Shown here: positions 49,101 to 62,896 of the stretch, in pieces
Position numbering within the stretch: position 1 is the first letter of the stretch
How the letters are laid out: each line of letters starts with the position of its first letter
NCBI GenBank assembly: GCA_009193035.1
Contig: SWDT01000224.1
Span: 124,001-188,000 of the forward strand
Direction of reading: 5' to 3'
Length of the DNA stretch: 64,000 nt
Source of the DNA: Halicephalobus mephisto
Lineage: Eukaryota > Nematoda > Chromadorea > Rhabditida > Panagrolaimidae
The notes under the pieces: model-generated
Databases searched by the model: none
The model's input: the letters and a program-made list of their open reading frames with translations, nothing else
Told to the model about the DNA's origin: nothing
Position numbers and translations under genes: made by a program

Positions 49101-51501
49101 CTCTGAAGGACTCAAGGCCCAGATCCAGATCCAACCCATGATCTCTGGAGTTCACTCTCAGAGAATGGAACTCTGGTGCCCCATGATCAACATCGGAGTC
49201 GAATCCCTCAGATCCCTCGAATTGAACCTCCCCATCGAATCTGAAATCGTTGTTGCTTACAACTCTGAGAAGACCGAGAAGGCCAAGATCACTTTCCGTC
49301 TTCCCGAACAGAAGACCCGTCTTGTCACCTTGAACTCCTTGCCTGTCACTTTCGTTCGTGAATTTGACTCCAAGATTCAACTCCACCGTGAACCCAGAAT
49401 CAGAACCATCCACAATCCTGAGATGGAATCTCGTCTTGTTGAACTCACTTCTGAGGAACGCAACACCATCTCCATCAACGGACACTTCCACAAGCCCACT
49501 CAAATGAGCTATGAACAGATCCTCTCTCTTGCCACCGTCACTGAGAACCACGTCACTGTTGACTTCGAGCCTCTTTCTGAATCCCCCAAGGAGATCCAAT
49601 TCACTTTCTTCGGAAATCTCTTCAGATCCACCAGCCACAAGAGCCATCAGCCTCAATTCGAGTCCTTCTACTCCAACAAGAAGTTCGAACGTCTTTCTGA
49701 AGACGATTTGGAAGATGCTTCTTTCGAATCTGAAGACGAACGTGAACAGAAATTGAACAAGTACTTGTCCAAGTACCAGCCTAGCAAGGTCTACGAACAC
49801 TCCATCAAGGCCCAGATGAAGACCATCGGAGGACGTCAACAACATCAGGCTTCTCTTGAATTGACTGCTGTCTGTGACAATCAGATGACTTTCTGCAAGG
49901 TCTCCACTGACATCTCTCGCTCCCCCATGCTCCGTCACGAGAACCGTGAATGGACTCTTTCCGCTAAGACTCAATTGTTGACTCCTGAATACGTTCGTCA
50001 ACTCGAACAACTCGATGAGAACGAACAAGACAAAGTTGTCTTCACTGTTGAAGCCGAATGGGGATCTGATGAAACCCAGAAACTCCACTTGAAGCTCCAA
50101 GGAGAACGTGCTGTCCCTGAACAATGGATCCGTCGTGAATGGCGCAACCAACTCGCTTCTGCTTTCGTCAACAAGTACGATCTTGTTGCTGATTACAAGC
50201 TCAATCAATGGACTCGTGAATTGTTCTATCGTGGATTCGAAATGTTCAAGCTCTACAACTACTGGAATGTTGAACGTACTCAACAAACTGAAGGACAGAA
50301 GAACCACGTCTTCGCTTCCATGATCATTGACCCTCGCACCCGTCAACAACTCAACATGACTGTCAAGACTCCTTCTGAAGTCACCAGATTCGTCAACATT
50401 GAAATGCCCTTCTCCCTCAAGCCCTGGACTCTTGTTCGTTCCCAGAACTACCGTCAAATCGAATCCGTTTCTGACGTCTTCGATCAGATTTCTGAATCCA
50501 CTCGTGCCGAATGCCGTGTTGATGGACAAAGAATCAAGACCTTCGACCAGGTCATCTACAAGGCTCCCATCCACCAATGCTACTCTGTCATCGCTAAGGA
50601 CTGCTCTGAACGCAAGTCCTTCGCCGTCATGATGAAGAAGCTTGATGAACAATCCCAGGACAAGAAGATCAAGATCATCAACCGCGAAAACGTCATCGAA
50701 ATCGAACCCAAGTCCGACAAACTCTCCGTCAAGATCAATGGAGACAAGCTCAACTCCGAACAACTCCAAGATTACGACATTGACTACTCTGAAGACCTCG
50801 TTATTGTCCAGCTTCCTCAGGGAGTTTCCGTCCACTTCGATGGACAAGAAGCCAACGTCAAGATGAGCAAGCTCTACAAGAACAGCCAATGCGGTCTCTG
50901 TGGACACTATGACGAAGAATCCGACAACGAATTCAGAATGAACGACGACTCCATGACCGATGACTTGAAGGAGTTCCACAAGAGCTTCTCCATGCTCGAG
51001 GACAGCGAGTGCGAACGCCGCTCTGTTGACAAGCTTTACGAACAGGATTCTCTCTTCGGAATGGAATCTTTCCGCCGCCAAGACGACTTCGACCACGAAA
51101 GTGGATTCGAATCTGACGAAGATGCCGATGAGTACGAACTCTTCGAGCACTCCCGCCGTCGCCAGCAAAACAACGAAGAAGACGAAGACGAAGGTTAGTA
51201 CTTTTTAAAACTATCATCAATGAGTGATTGAATTTCAGAAGCTCCCCAGAAACAGACCCTCGTCGTCGAATACGGACACAAGATCTGCTTCTCCATGAAG
51301 GCCATCAACCAGTGTCCTCAGGGAACTTACCCCGAGACCAGCGAGCAAGTCAAGACCCAATTCACTTGCTTGAACCGTTCTTCTGAGACTCGTGACTTCC
51401 TCCGCCAGGCCCGCAACAACGACATCACTCGCAAGCTCTCCGGCTACAAGCCCAGCTTCGTTGACACCGTCCGCGCCCATACCACCTGCTCTCAGCTCTA
51501 A
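46139..51501 (+). CDS. Vitellogenin (yolk lipoprotein precursor)
   Basis: Large lipid-transfer protein made in the intestine, secreted and taken up by oocytes. Three exons (46139-46702, 46957-51193, 51239-51501) give 1687 residues, normal for nematode vitellogenins. Features: signal peptide MRLIVLCGLVALAIAGSG; the vitellogenin N/LLT module (residues about 25-700) with lipovitellin-like helices; a basic stretch around residues 765-805 (GNRRSNDREELGRD, PRRRYSEDQ) that could be a processing site; and a C-terminal von Willebrand D-type domain with SQCGLCGHYD. The tail is acidic. Codon use is strongly biased to C-ending codons, as expected of a very highly expressed gene. A cut mid-protein would resemble vit-6, but I cannot assign the paralogue. 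The first intron carries a family A repeat. Confidence 0.95.
46770..46950 (-). repeat. Dispersed intronic repeat, family A copy 4 (partial)
   Basis: GAGTACTTTCATATATGAAAATTAACTC and following sequence match the family A end seen near 61.5 kb. It fills the first vitellogenin intron, which at 254 bases is much longer than the second (45 bases). Confidence 0.45.
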
Positions 51502-51558
51502 GCTTTGCCAACCTAAAACCGTAGTATAGTAGTATCCGCTGAAGAAATGTGGATTTTA

Positions 51559-51564
51559 AATAAA
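51559..51564 (+). terminator. Poly(A) signal of vitellogenin gene
   Basis: AATAAA 58 bases after the vitellogenin stop, 60 bases before the 3' end of the convergent ADP/ATP carrier gene. Confidence 0.7.
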
Positions 51565-51623
51565 AATTAATCAATTCAATTTTATTTCACATTGCCCATC
51601 AATCGTTAGACAACGGCTCGGTT

Positions 51624-52686
51624 TTATAGGAACTTCTGGATCTCATCGTAGATAGCGAGTACAAGAGCACCACCAGTACCACGGATAACGTTGGAGCCAG
51701 CGCTGAAAATACACGATAAGATTCAAGTCCGAAGAATAAAACTCACCCCTTGAACATCGCAGTCATGCCTTCATTCTTGATGATTTTGATAGCACAATCC
51801 AAAGTATTCTTGTAGAGAATGTCTTTACGACCTGACTGCATCATCATACGACGACGGACAGTGTCCCATGGATAAGACAAGATACCAGAAGTAATAGTGA
51901 CAACTTGTGCGATACCCCAGGCCGCGAAGAAGTTGAGTTTCTGATCACCAGATTGGAAAGCAACCTTGGCTGTGTCGAACATACCAAAGTAAGCAGCGCG
52001 GTAGATGATGATACCTTGAACAGAGACGAAGAAACCACTAAAAGAAATCTGGGTATCTAAACCACGGAACTTAAACTCACCGGTAAAGACCAATAGGACC
52101 ATCGGACTTGGCGATCTTGATCAAGCAGTCGGCGAGACCCTTGAACTCACGAGTACTTCCTTTACCAACATCGGCAGCAAGACGAGTACGAGCGAAATCC
52201 AGAGGGTAGACGAAGCAGAGGGAAGTGGCACCGGCGGCTCCACCAGACGCTAAGTTACCGGCGAAGAATCTCCAGAATTGATTCTTCTTGTCGACTCCAT
52301 CGAGGAAAAGCTTCTTATACGTGTCTTTGAAGGCAAAGTTCAAAGCCTGAGTGGGAAAGTAACGGATGACATTGGCCAAGTTGCCACGCCAGAGCGAGGC
52401 GAATCCTTGTTCCTTGGGGACACGAACTAGAATGTCGATGATGCCTTTGTAACGTTTGTCGGCGGCGATGGACGAAGATGCATCTTGGACCTAAACCCCA
52501 CGACTTTAAGGATATACACATAAAAGAAACCTGAAGAAGGAGCTTGACACGTTCAATTGGGGCAACGGCCGTTTTGGAGATGGCAGCAGCAGTGCCACCA
52601 GAAGCCAGATCGATTAAGAACTTTCTAGAATCAAACGGAGCAGCCTTCTTTGTATTTTTCGAAGCATCAGAACCACCTTGAGCCAT
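51624..52686 (-). CDS. ant-1: ADP/ATP carrier (adenine nucleotide translocator)
   Basis: Inner mitochondrial membrane antiporter of ADP and ATP. Four exons (52531-52686, 52081-52490, 51747-52037, 51624-51702) give 311 residues. The three carrier repeats show [32 protein letters not shown] and [17 protein letters not shown]; the RRRMMM hexapeptide is diagnostic for ADP/ATP carriers. Like vitellogenin it has strong codon bias. The N-terminus ([20 protein letters not shown]) is longer than in mammals. C. elegans has several ant-1 paralogues and I cannot choose among them. Confidence 0.95.
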
Positions 52687-53066
52687 TGTTAAGAAACCCC
52701 TGTAATAGTGATATGAAGAAAAGGTGAGTCAAGTCCGATTTAGATGAATAGAAGGGGAAGTGGAGAGGAGGAGAATTAACGGGTAAAATAGTGAAGAAAT
52801 CAATGAGATGAGATAAAAAGTAGGAAGGCTAACATAAGAATGAGGAAGATGAAATTTACATGTTGAGACAGAAGCAGTGAAAGAGGAAACTTGATAAACA
52901 GAAAGGAAAAAGACAGAAGAGGAGGAGAAGCAATCGAAGGCAGGAACTCAGGAAGCGGTCTGCAGGTTTTCCCTTCGAGAGCCAGACACCACTATTCCCG
53001 CTCCCAAATGCTTCTCTCATCGTTGTTTTCTGTATTAATTTCCTACTTTTCTACTTATTTATTTAT
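52687..53066. other. Region upstream of ADP/ATP carrier
   Basis: Purine-rich on the plus strand (GAAGAGGAGGAGAAG and similar at 52740-52935). Probable promoter; no gene seen. Confidence 0.4.
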
Positions 53067-54244
53067 TTACTTATCGATTTTCGCTAAAAACTCATGAGCA
53101 TAACTACCAATGTAAATGGCATCAGGTGTTTCGGTGACCTGCGATATCAATCTCACCGTCCCCTGGGTGTCGTGCCAGCTGTTGATGATGTTTCCTTGGG
53201 TGTCGGCTTCCACGAAGATTCCATATTTTGGGGCCGCTCCGATAAAGAAATTAATAGTTTGAGATTCTGGAATTATTTGTAGAAGGAATTTCCTAAGACT
53301 AGGGTAAGGAGCCAAGAAGTCCATCAAACTGAAGGCGTTCGGGATTCTGGGAGCGGCACATGCGATGAAGAATGTTCCTCGTAAGTTAGATCGGATGTTA
53401 TCTGGAAGACAGGGAAGGTTGTCGACGAATGTTTCTCTAAGCCCTTGTTTAGGTCCAGCGAAGAAGAATCTAGTGACTCTCGCAGCCCCGGTCTCACAGA
53501 CGAGGACGGATTCGTTGTCAGGATGAAGTTGGACTCCGTTGGCGAACTGGAATCCGTCAGCCACGACTCTGGTTTGTTTTGTTTTCAGGTTGAAGGAGAG
53601 CAATCTAGATTCCCAGTAATTAGAGGCAGATTAAAGAGGAACTAACCTTCCATCGCCTTTCAATTCGAACATGCTGTTTGAGAATCTGGCCAGATCCCAT
53701 GTCGTTGCATCGCTGAAGAGTATCGTGTCCTCATTGATGTAGTCAAAGTCGTCAGCAAAGTTGATTGATCTTCCATCAACTATCGTGGATGCAGGAAGAA
53801 GAATTTCGAACTTTTCCGACTTCATGTCAACCAGGACGATTCCTAGATAACTGTCCGCAACCAGGAAGGATTCATCTTTGAAATGCCGTATCCCCAGAGG
53901 CCGCCCACATACTTTCTTCGCTAAATGTTAATTTTTAGACATCTGTGGTCTTCAAAGAACTTACGACAGATGGGCAGCTTTTTGACGATCTTGTCGTTGA
54001 CAAGTTTGACGATTCCAGAATGATCGGTGACATACAGAGCGTTATTATAGTAAACAATCGATTCTGGCCCATGGAAAACATCTTTTAACAACAGTTTAGC
54101 GTTGTTCAATTTGTTATTCGGAGCCAACGGTCCTACGAGAGCGGGTCGTTCGGGGTATTTGAACGGCTTGGTTTCGAAGTGGGAAGAGTTTTGGAGGACG
54201 ATTATCCCCAGTAAAACCACAGCCAATCCGACTAGGAACCCCAT
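53067..54244 (-). CDS. Strictosidine-synthase/APMAP-like beta-propeller membrane protein, copy 1
   Basis: Animal relatives (APMAP, paraoxonase-like) are type II membrane proteins with a six-bladed beta-propeller and esterase-like activity. Three exons (53965-54244, 53647-53920, 53067-53604) give 363 residues. An N-terminal anchor (MGFLVGLAVVLLGIIVLQ) precedes a propeller with the family blocks HGPESIVYYNNALYVTD, GRPLGIRHFKDESFLVADS, INEDTILFSDA, FANGVQLHPDNESVLVCETG and LPCLPDNIRSN. Its ATG is 135 bases after the stop of the paralogue to the right, on the same strand, so the two are a tandem duplication and perhaps a two-gene operon. Physiological substrate unknown. Confidence 0.85.
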
Positions 54245-54379
54245 TGCAAGGTTGAACTAACTTTGAGGCAATAACAAAGGTCAATTTACGACCGAAGAAT
54301 GATCTGATAAAAAACATGTTTGTCTTGAACGAAGGCGTGTCTATTTATGTTTTTCTCAAGTTCTACATGAAAAATGAAT

Positions 54380-55607
54380 TTATTTAGGCATGACAGCAAG
54401 GTACGGGTTATGGAAACTGGAAATGTAAAGGTTCTTCCCGTCATCGGTTATTTGAGATAAGTGGTTGATCTTTCCCCCGGGGGCGTGGAAGGTCCTCAAG
54501 ATGTTTCCATTGAAGTCGAGTTCGGCGGCCAGTCCGTAATCTGATTCGACGTGTTTGACCATGAGGAGCTTGTGGAGTCTGTGGGGGACAATATTGAACA
54601 TAAACCATCTCAGATTCGGACTGCTCATGATGAAATCCGCTGGGTTGAATTTTCCTGGAGGTCTGAGAGTACAGAAAGCGACAAAGAAGGAATTCCCGTC
54701 GTGGGACAGTCTGATATTGTCCGGATTCCCTGGGAGATTTGTCGCAAAGAGTTCTTTCTTGCCGGTTTTCTCTCCGGATAAATAATATCTCCAGATTTTC
54801 GCTGTCATTGTTTCACCCACAATGAATGACTTTTTGTCGGGGAAAAGTTGGATGCCATTGGGGAAGTGCATGTGATCCAGAAGCAAATGGAGTTCTTTGG
54901 TTTTGATGTTGTAATGATAGACTCTTCCAGAAGCCAAACCGGACACAACGGCAGTCACGTAGTCCTGTACTTGGAAGAGCCAAGTGGCGTCACTGAAGAT
55001 AACTTCGTTCTCGTTGATCACGTCAATGTCGTCGACGAGACCGATCGGTTTCCCTTCGTAGACTGTTCCAGCAGGAAGTAAAACATCAAATTTGCCTAAA
55101 ATAAAAATAATCAAGAAATTTCGTAAATATGTGCTTACCAGTTTCGGGATTGAGAGATATAACTCCTTTGATGCCATCGGCAGCGACGAGCAAGTCCTTG
55201 TTGAGTCGTCTGATTCCGAGTGGACGGCCTTCGGGAAATTCAAACCGTTTTACAATTTTATTTTTGACAATTTTAACAACCGCTCCCTCGACTGCAGCAT
55301 AGAGAGTATCTGAAAGTCCGTTTTTTATTGGTCTTAACAAAATTCAACCCGAACCTCCTTCGATGAGCACAGATTCAGGTGCATCAAGTTCTCCAACAAA
55401 AAGTTGTTTAGCATTTCCTAACAATTCGTTCTGAGACAACACTCCGGCGTATGCAGGAGGCTCTTGTATGCTTTAAAAAACATAATAACGTCGTTTCAAC
55501 TGAGGAACTTACTCTACGTGCTCGAATCTCAAGTCACTCCATTCCTTTGGTCTTTGGTAAAAGCTCAGTAATCCAATAATGACAGAAAGCAATAGAAATT
55601 TTTTCAT
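54380..55607 (-). CDS. Strictosidine-synthase/APMAP-like beta-propeller membrane protein, copy 2
   Basis: Paralogue of the gene to the left. Four exons (55513-55607, 55355-55470, 55139-55309, 54380-55095) give 365 residues. N-terminal anchor MKKFLLLSVIIGLLSFY, then LDAPESVLIEG, GRPLGIRRLNKDLLVAADG, INENEVIFSDATW, FPNGIQLFPDKKSFIVGET and LPGNPDNIRLSHDG, which are the same five propeller blocks in the same order. Two acceptors (55471, TTTTTTAAAG; 55310, CTTTCAG) set the frame; the former is weak. It has one more intron than copy 1, so intron positions have changed since duplication. Confidence 0.85.
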
Positions 55608-55974
55608 TTTGAATTCAAAAATAAATTCCACGTAGTTCAAAAATTGAAGTGACAATAATCAATCACGAAAGACAAGGACAAATGGCCAGATATGTGCAAA
55701 TCGACTAAGAAAAAAAGCTAATTTACACAAAACAATACAAAAATTGTGGTTTAATACTTTGCGACAGATGGACTCAAAGAAACTAATAAAAATTGTGGTT
55801 GTTTATCGAACAATCTTCAGGGACATTTTTATTAACAATTAATTTTTCGTTGTCGAATGGAAGGAATTGAGAAATTCAGTTTTGTCTTTAATAAGCACTA
55901 GCAATACGAACAGGAATAATTATGCAATAATAGCTCAAAGAGGTCCAAGTTTGGTATAACTGATATGTAACCAT

Positions 55975-56270
55975 TTTTAGATACAGTAATGTGAACAATC
56001 GATATATAGGATTCTTTGTTTTCAGATTATACAAAACGCAGAGAAATATTAGAACAATTTGATATATCGACGAAGCGGAAGAACAAAAAATAATAACGAT
56101 AATGGAACCGACGCATAATTAATTTTCAACTATAGTAACATGGATAAATAATATGTAAGGTTCTCTTTCTGAAATTGTATGAAAGATGGAGAGATATTAG
56201 AACAATTTGATATATCGACGAAGTGGAAAAATAAAGATAGAAAAGTAACTACAACATGGTCGTGCTACTG
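55975..56270 (+). repeat. 148-base tandem duplication
   Basis: AGAACAATTTGATATATCGA and CGAAG recur with a spacing of 148 bases (GATATATCGACGAAG at 56061 and 56209), with matching upstream blocks (TAGTAACATGGATAAATAAT versus CAGTAATGTGAACAATCGAT). Diverged direct repeat, two copies. Confidence 0.5.
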
Positions 56271-56540
56271 TAGTTAAAAAGCAGCCGCATATTGTACTAG
56301 TTAACACGCAAGGTTTTCGCTTTGGGATCTGATTTTTCAAGTTGGTTCTACTTTGGCAACTTGGATTCTTCCGCATTATTTATCGACTTGAATTAAATTT
56401 TAAAAAATTACTTGACCTAATATCGATTGAAATTGTCCGGATTTGTGGTATCCGGTTGAACATTTAATAGCTCTTTTGCAGTAGATACGGTACTCCAAGA
56501 TCGTACTCGTTAAGATAGAGACAGGAATAATGTCATGAAT

Positions 56541-56687
56541 CTTTACTCAACAAGGCACAGACAACAATTATATACCTCACCACACAACACAACCGAGGAT
56601 CTCACTCATGCTCTACAGTATCCTATACTCCCTGATATTCAGGCTACCTCTTCAAGTCCCCTCTTCCTAATAGTTTCTGTCCCAACA
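56541..56687 (-). mobile_element. Solo-LTR-like element, copy 3 (truncated)
   Basis: From CTTTACTCAACAAGG to TCTGTCCCAACA nearly identical to the right-hand 150 bases of the copy at 30054-30254, with a few indels; the remaining end of the LTR is missing. The close identity implies recent activity or gene conversion. Confidence 0.65.
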
Positions 56688-57263
56688 GTACTCAACGCAA
56701 CTAAGGAAGTAAACAACGCTGTAATCGATGTATCCCGAAACATAGTGTTACTACAGTAAAATGCTCCCACAAATAACAATATTACTGGACGAAATACAAT
56801 TACTACAAGCACAAACAAAACTCCAAGAAGAATGATTCAAAAGAAACCACTTAAATCTTCCTAACGTCTTTGAGTTATAATCACATACCAAACTACTGAT
56901 TTCAATGGAATTGTCAAAGCAAATACAACATTCCCATAAAAAGTAAAAATATCTACAACATTCTCACCAGGAAACCAACCCGCCGACCTCACGAAAAAAT
57001 AAAAACTAACCTTAAATACTCCTAAAAAATTCAATTCTACAGTATCCCAAGCAAATAATCTCAAAATACATGTTTCAGCAAGCTTTCACAAAAAAATTCT
57101 AAGCTTACTTTATTCGTCATTCCAAATACCAACAATGACAAGAAATGATTTATTTTTTGTCCTCTTAAATTTCAAAATATGGTTATCGCAGTTAATAAAC
57201 AGTTAATATCACAACATGGGATCCTTATTTAAACAATCATAGATTGAGTTGTCGTCAGTTTGA

Positions 57264-59761
<2,498 letters not shown>

Positions 59762-60611
59762 GGTGATTGGTTAGAGGGTTAGTCTGCAACGACAATTAAA
59801 ACAATATTATATAACATCCAACACGGAAATACAACGCCCATAGAAGAAGTTATCAAATATAAAAACATGGGTGGAACATTGATCAACAAATACAAGATAA
59901 GAAGTGGACGCTGGCGTGGGAAAAATCAGTCATTGGAAAAGAGCGAAAAAGAACGCGAGAGGAGCATTGGCTCGCCCTCGTGGAGACCAGTCCCCAGGAC
60001 ACGAGAGCCACGTCGAGTTTGCATTGCAAATTGCAAACAATACCGGCGCGAGATTTTCATTTGCAAAATTTTAGGGAACTTTTGGTGTTTTTATATCGAT
60101 CTACTTCCTAGATTTCTTGGTTGCTCCAGTTTCTTTCAAGAATAATTGTGGAGGTTTTAGGCTACCAATTGAGCTGGTTAGTGACGTGTGAAGTAACAAT
60201 TTGCTGAAAAATTGAAAGATGACGTTTCCTACGCTTTGGTTATCGAGATCAGCTCTTGAATTCGATTTATTTTACTGACCCGCGTTATGGCGGATTCTGG
60301 AAACAACGATTCCAAACTCCTCTCTTGACAAATTTGGGAAAACGAGATATGATCCGAGATTACTCGGGATATTTATCCAAGTGTCAATTTCCACCAGAAT
60401 TCTTGTTTAAAAAGGTATTTTCACAATTACTCAGGAAAGATTAGGGAGTTTAGAATTATCTTTATGGAGAACTAGAGTAGGCTTCGAAGTTGCCTTGACG
60501 GTTGTGACTGCAGATTTGAAGAAATGGTTCTTTGTTCCCGGGAAAATGTAAACCAATTGTTGTTGAAATGCTTTTCTGTATTCTTTGCTGAAAACAATCT
60601 CTTAGGGGATT
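59762..60611. other. Spacer upstream of GFAT
   Basis: Contains a purine-rich GAGCGAAAAAGAACGCGAGA block at 59941-59960, probably GFAT promoter, and one isolated open frame at 60222-60417 listed separately. Confidence 0.4.
60222..60417 (+). pseudogene. Orphan coding-like fragment
   Basis: An open frame without ATG reads RFLRFGYRDQLLNSIYFTDP and continues for about 65 residues to LFKK at a possible donor (AAAAAG/GTATTT). Amino-acid composition is protein-like (aromatic, few low-complexity runs), but no matching exons are found on either side. It could be a gene remnant, an exon of a missed gene, or chance. Confidence 0.25.
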
Positions 60612-61892
60612 TTACAATAGATAAAGCTCAGACCTAAAGGCGTAGAGTATAAGGTAGTTAATGCTGATGGCGAGGTTTACCATGATTCCGACGTAGAATC
60701 CGATGTACCAAGCTTGTAACAGAGTCAAGTTGAACGAACTGACAACTAGATTAACCATAGCATACAACATCCATCCAAGAAAGATGACTAAAGTGATCGC
60801 AAGGAGGGATTTGAACAAGGATTGATTCGCAGCTGAAGGAACCATGTTTCAATTAATATTACGATTGACGAAACTTACTTTTATTGACTTTGATGATAAT
60901 CCAGACGATTAAATAACACACAATGGTCAGGAAGTTAATGACCAGACATGCGTTGAACCAGTAAAGCTGAGTCCAGCCCGGCTGGGCGTCGGTAATTAGA
61001 CATATTGTTTCCCTATTCGGATCCTTGGCCATTTCTATGTAGATATTAACCGTCCAGTAGGCATTGTAGAGTATGCAAAGCCCGAAGTAGATGGAAAGGA
61101 AGAAACAACAAGACTGCTTCCGATGCCATGTGAGGAAGAAGACACTAAGTGCCCGGTCGATGCCGATGAAGAGGGTCATCAAGATCCCTGTACTCATCCC
61201 GATAATCGGTAGGATGTTCACAAGCACACATGTTTGCAACGTGGTGAAGTTTTTCCCAGACAAGGTCAGATACCCAAAATAATAGTGGGAAAGCTGGTGG
61301 ACGGAGTCGGAAATGGCTCCTGTCGCAAGGAGTATCCCACAAGCATGTTGGAATTTCCTGGAAAAGTACAAGTTCAAAATAAAATGGAATTTAAAGATAC
61401 AAAAGCTAAATTCCGACGCAACAGGGAATTAAATTTAAGCAAACAAACAATCCGTTTTCGATGAGGTATTTGGCGCCATGGCTTCCTGGATACCTGTTCG
61501 TGCTTTCATATATGAAAATTAAGCCTCGAAGTTAGATAGAGTTTTCCACACCTCATACGACCCCGATCCAGAAGCTCCCAGATCCACTCAAGCAAAGTAG
61601 TTTTAAAAATCAATTTCGAAATTATGTAGAACTGCGGACTATCGCGCAAAATCAAAATTATCACGTAGTTTTAATTTCTAGAAACTTCAGAAAATTCGCG
61701 TCGAGACAACTTTGCAACAAGATCCATTTTTATAATAGCATGATAAAGAAAAACCCACTTGTGTTGGATAGTAACGCTGACGATGAACCCATTCCCGACC
61801 ATCCCTATTATTTGGAGGATAATCCGAAGCACAACTAAAGGAACTATGTCGACTATTATTCTGTTACGGTAGCCGTTGTAGTATTCCGCAAA
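60612..61892 (-). CDS. Seven-transmembrane receptor, SRSX-type nematode chemoreceptor (5' end not found)
   Basis: G-protein-coupled receptor of the nematode-expanded SRSX family, expected in sensory neurons. Three exons found (61759-61892, 60879-61357, 60612-60832) encode 277 residues covering TM1 to TM7: TM1 IIGMVGNGFIVSVTI, TM2 CGILLATGAISDSVHQLSH, TM3 with the family motif MTLFIGIDRALSVFF, TM4-5, TM6 SLLAITLVIFLGWMLYAM and TM7 LAISINYLILYAFRS. The GIDR motif and the SDSVHQ..H block are typical of SRSX. The exon at 61892 starts at a TTTTAG acceptor in phase 0 and no in-frame ATG was found upstream, so a first exon is missing. The 401-base intron 61358-61758 holds a family A repeat. Confidence 0.75.
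61490..61740 (-). repeat. Dispersed intronic repeat, family A copy 5
   Basis: Read in reverse it repeats the order seen at 1.3 and 18.7 kb: TCGACGCGAATTTTC, TTTCTAGAAATTAAAAC, TACGTGATAATTTTGATTTT, ATTTCGAAATTG and TTTCATATATGAAAGCACG. It sits in the largest intron of the receptor gene. Confidence 0.55.
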
Positions 61893-62896
61893 CTAAAACA
61901 TGCATAAATTACCACTTTATGTGATTTTGGTTTGTTTCGAAATATATGATGCGCTGTCAGCAAGAATCCACTGATTAACCAAATTTGTCATTTCACTCGC
62001 GAAATTGCCAGTTCATGAGTGTGCGAACGAATTCGTCACTTTGTAATCTCGCATGCGCGTTGCAAAAAATCATTTAACATTTGTCAGCGAGAATTCACTA
62101 ATTGGCCAGATTTATCATTTTTACTGATAAAACTGGTAGTTCATGAACGTACGAGTGAATCCATTCGTTATCCTAAAAATAAAAAACCGTCAATGGATAT
62201 CTTTAGTAAATATCAGAATCTATCAGATTTCGCTTCGAGAATCTCGACCGAATATCGTCGTTAATTTTCGTGTGGATTTTTGTGATGTTTTATATCTCAA
62301 TTTCTAGGAAACTGAAAAAGTATTATCATAGTATGAAAAACGTTTTTATGAAAAAATAATTTATCAGTAAAATTGTAAATTTTCGGAGTAAAATCGATCT
62401 AGTTTTTACAATCGGAAAAAATTGAATAATTTACGGTTTTCTAACACGGTCAAAACTTACTGTAGGATTTTTGACGTTTTCTGCCATGATTGTGGAAAAT
62501 TTCAAATTTTTTATTTACCTGAACCAAGATCAATTAGATATTAAATTTTTCAGAATTTATTCAAACAACAGTATCCGCTTGAAAATAATACATGTAATAT
62601 TTGGGAATTTAGAAATCTGACGTTCATTAAGGTTTATTGAAAAATGTCGGGTTCTCACTGATTAGTTACGGTATTTCTCATGAACAACAAATTTCCTCAA
62701 TGAAAAATAATCTTTAATCATTGTTTGAAACCAAAAGCTAAACGCCTACAGTAGTTTTTAAAGTGCAATAGTATCTTCGAGGACCTGTACAGTTTATTTC
62801 ATCCTGTTTACGGGATAACCATTAAGTTAAGACAAATGCAAAATGCGTTGCAAATAAAGTGTACCCGCAGATGAACCGAGTTTGCGTGACCTCGCT
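61893..62896. other. Spacer between receptor and MADF genes
   Basis: AT-rich; contains a diverged direct duplication (61954-62175) and no supported gene. The missing first exon of the receptor may lie here. Confidence 0.4.
61954..62175 (+). repeat. 133-base direct duplication
   Basis: TGTCAGCAAGAATCCACTGA at 61954 and TGTCAGCGAGAATTCACTAA at 62087 start two aligned blocks, both continuing with CCA.ATTT.TCATTT and CAGTTCATGAGTGTGCGA versus TAGTTCATGAACGTACGA. Diverged two-copy tandem repeat. Confidence 0.5.

Larger units (their letters stand above)
55608..57263. other. Repeat-bearing spacer upstream of APMAP-like genes
   Basis: About 1.65 kb. Contains a 148-base tandem duplication (55975-56270) and a truncated solo-LTR-like copy (56541-56687). 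No gene is supported. Confidence 0.4.

Noticed and set aside
46948..51168. 1406-codon minus-strand frame opposite vitellogenin
   Set aside because: It mirrors the vitellogenin coding exon; composition is Leu/Val/Glu/Asp-rich as expected from reading biased codons backwards, it has no introns or domain, and runs through known coding sequence.
62019..62264. 81-codon plus-strand frame in the spacer
   Set aside because: It spans a direct duplication in non-coding sequence and has no recognisable content.
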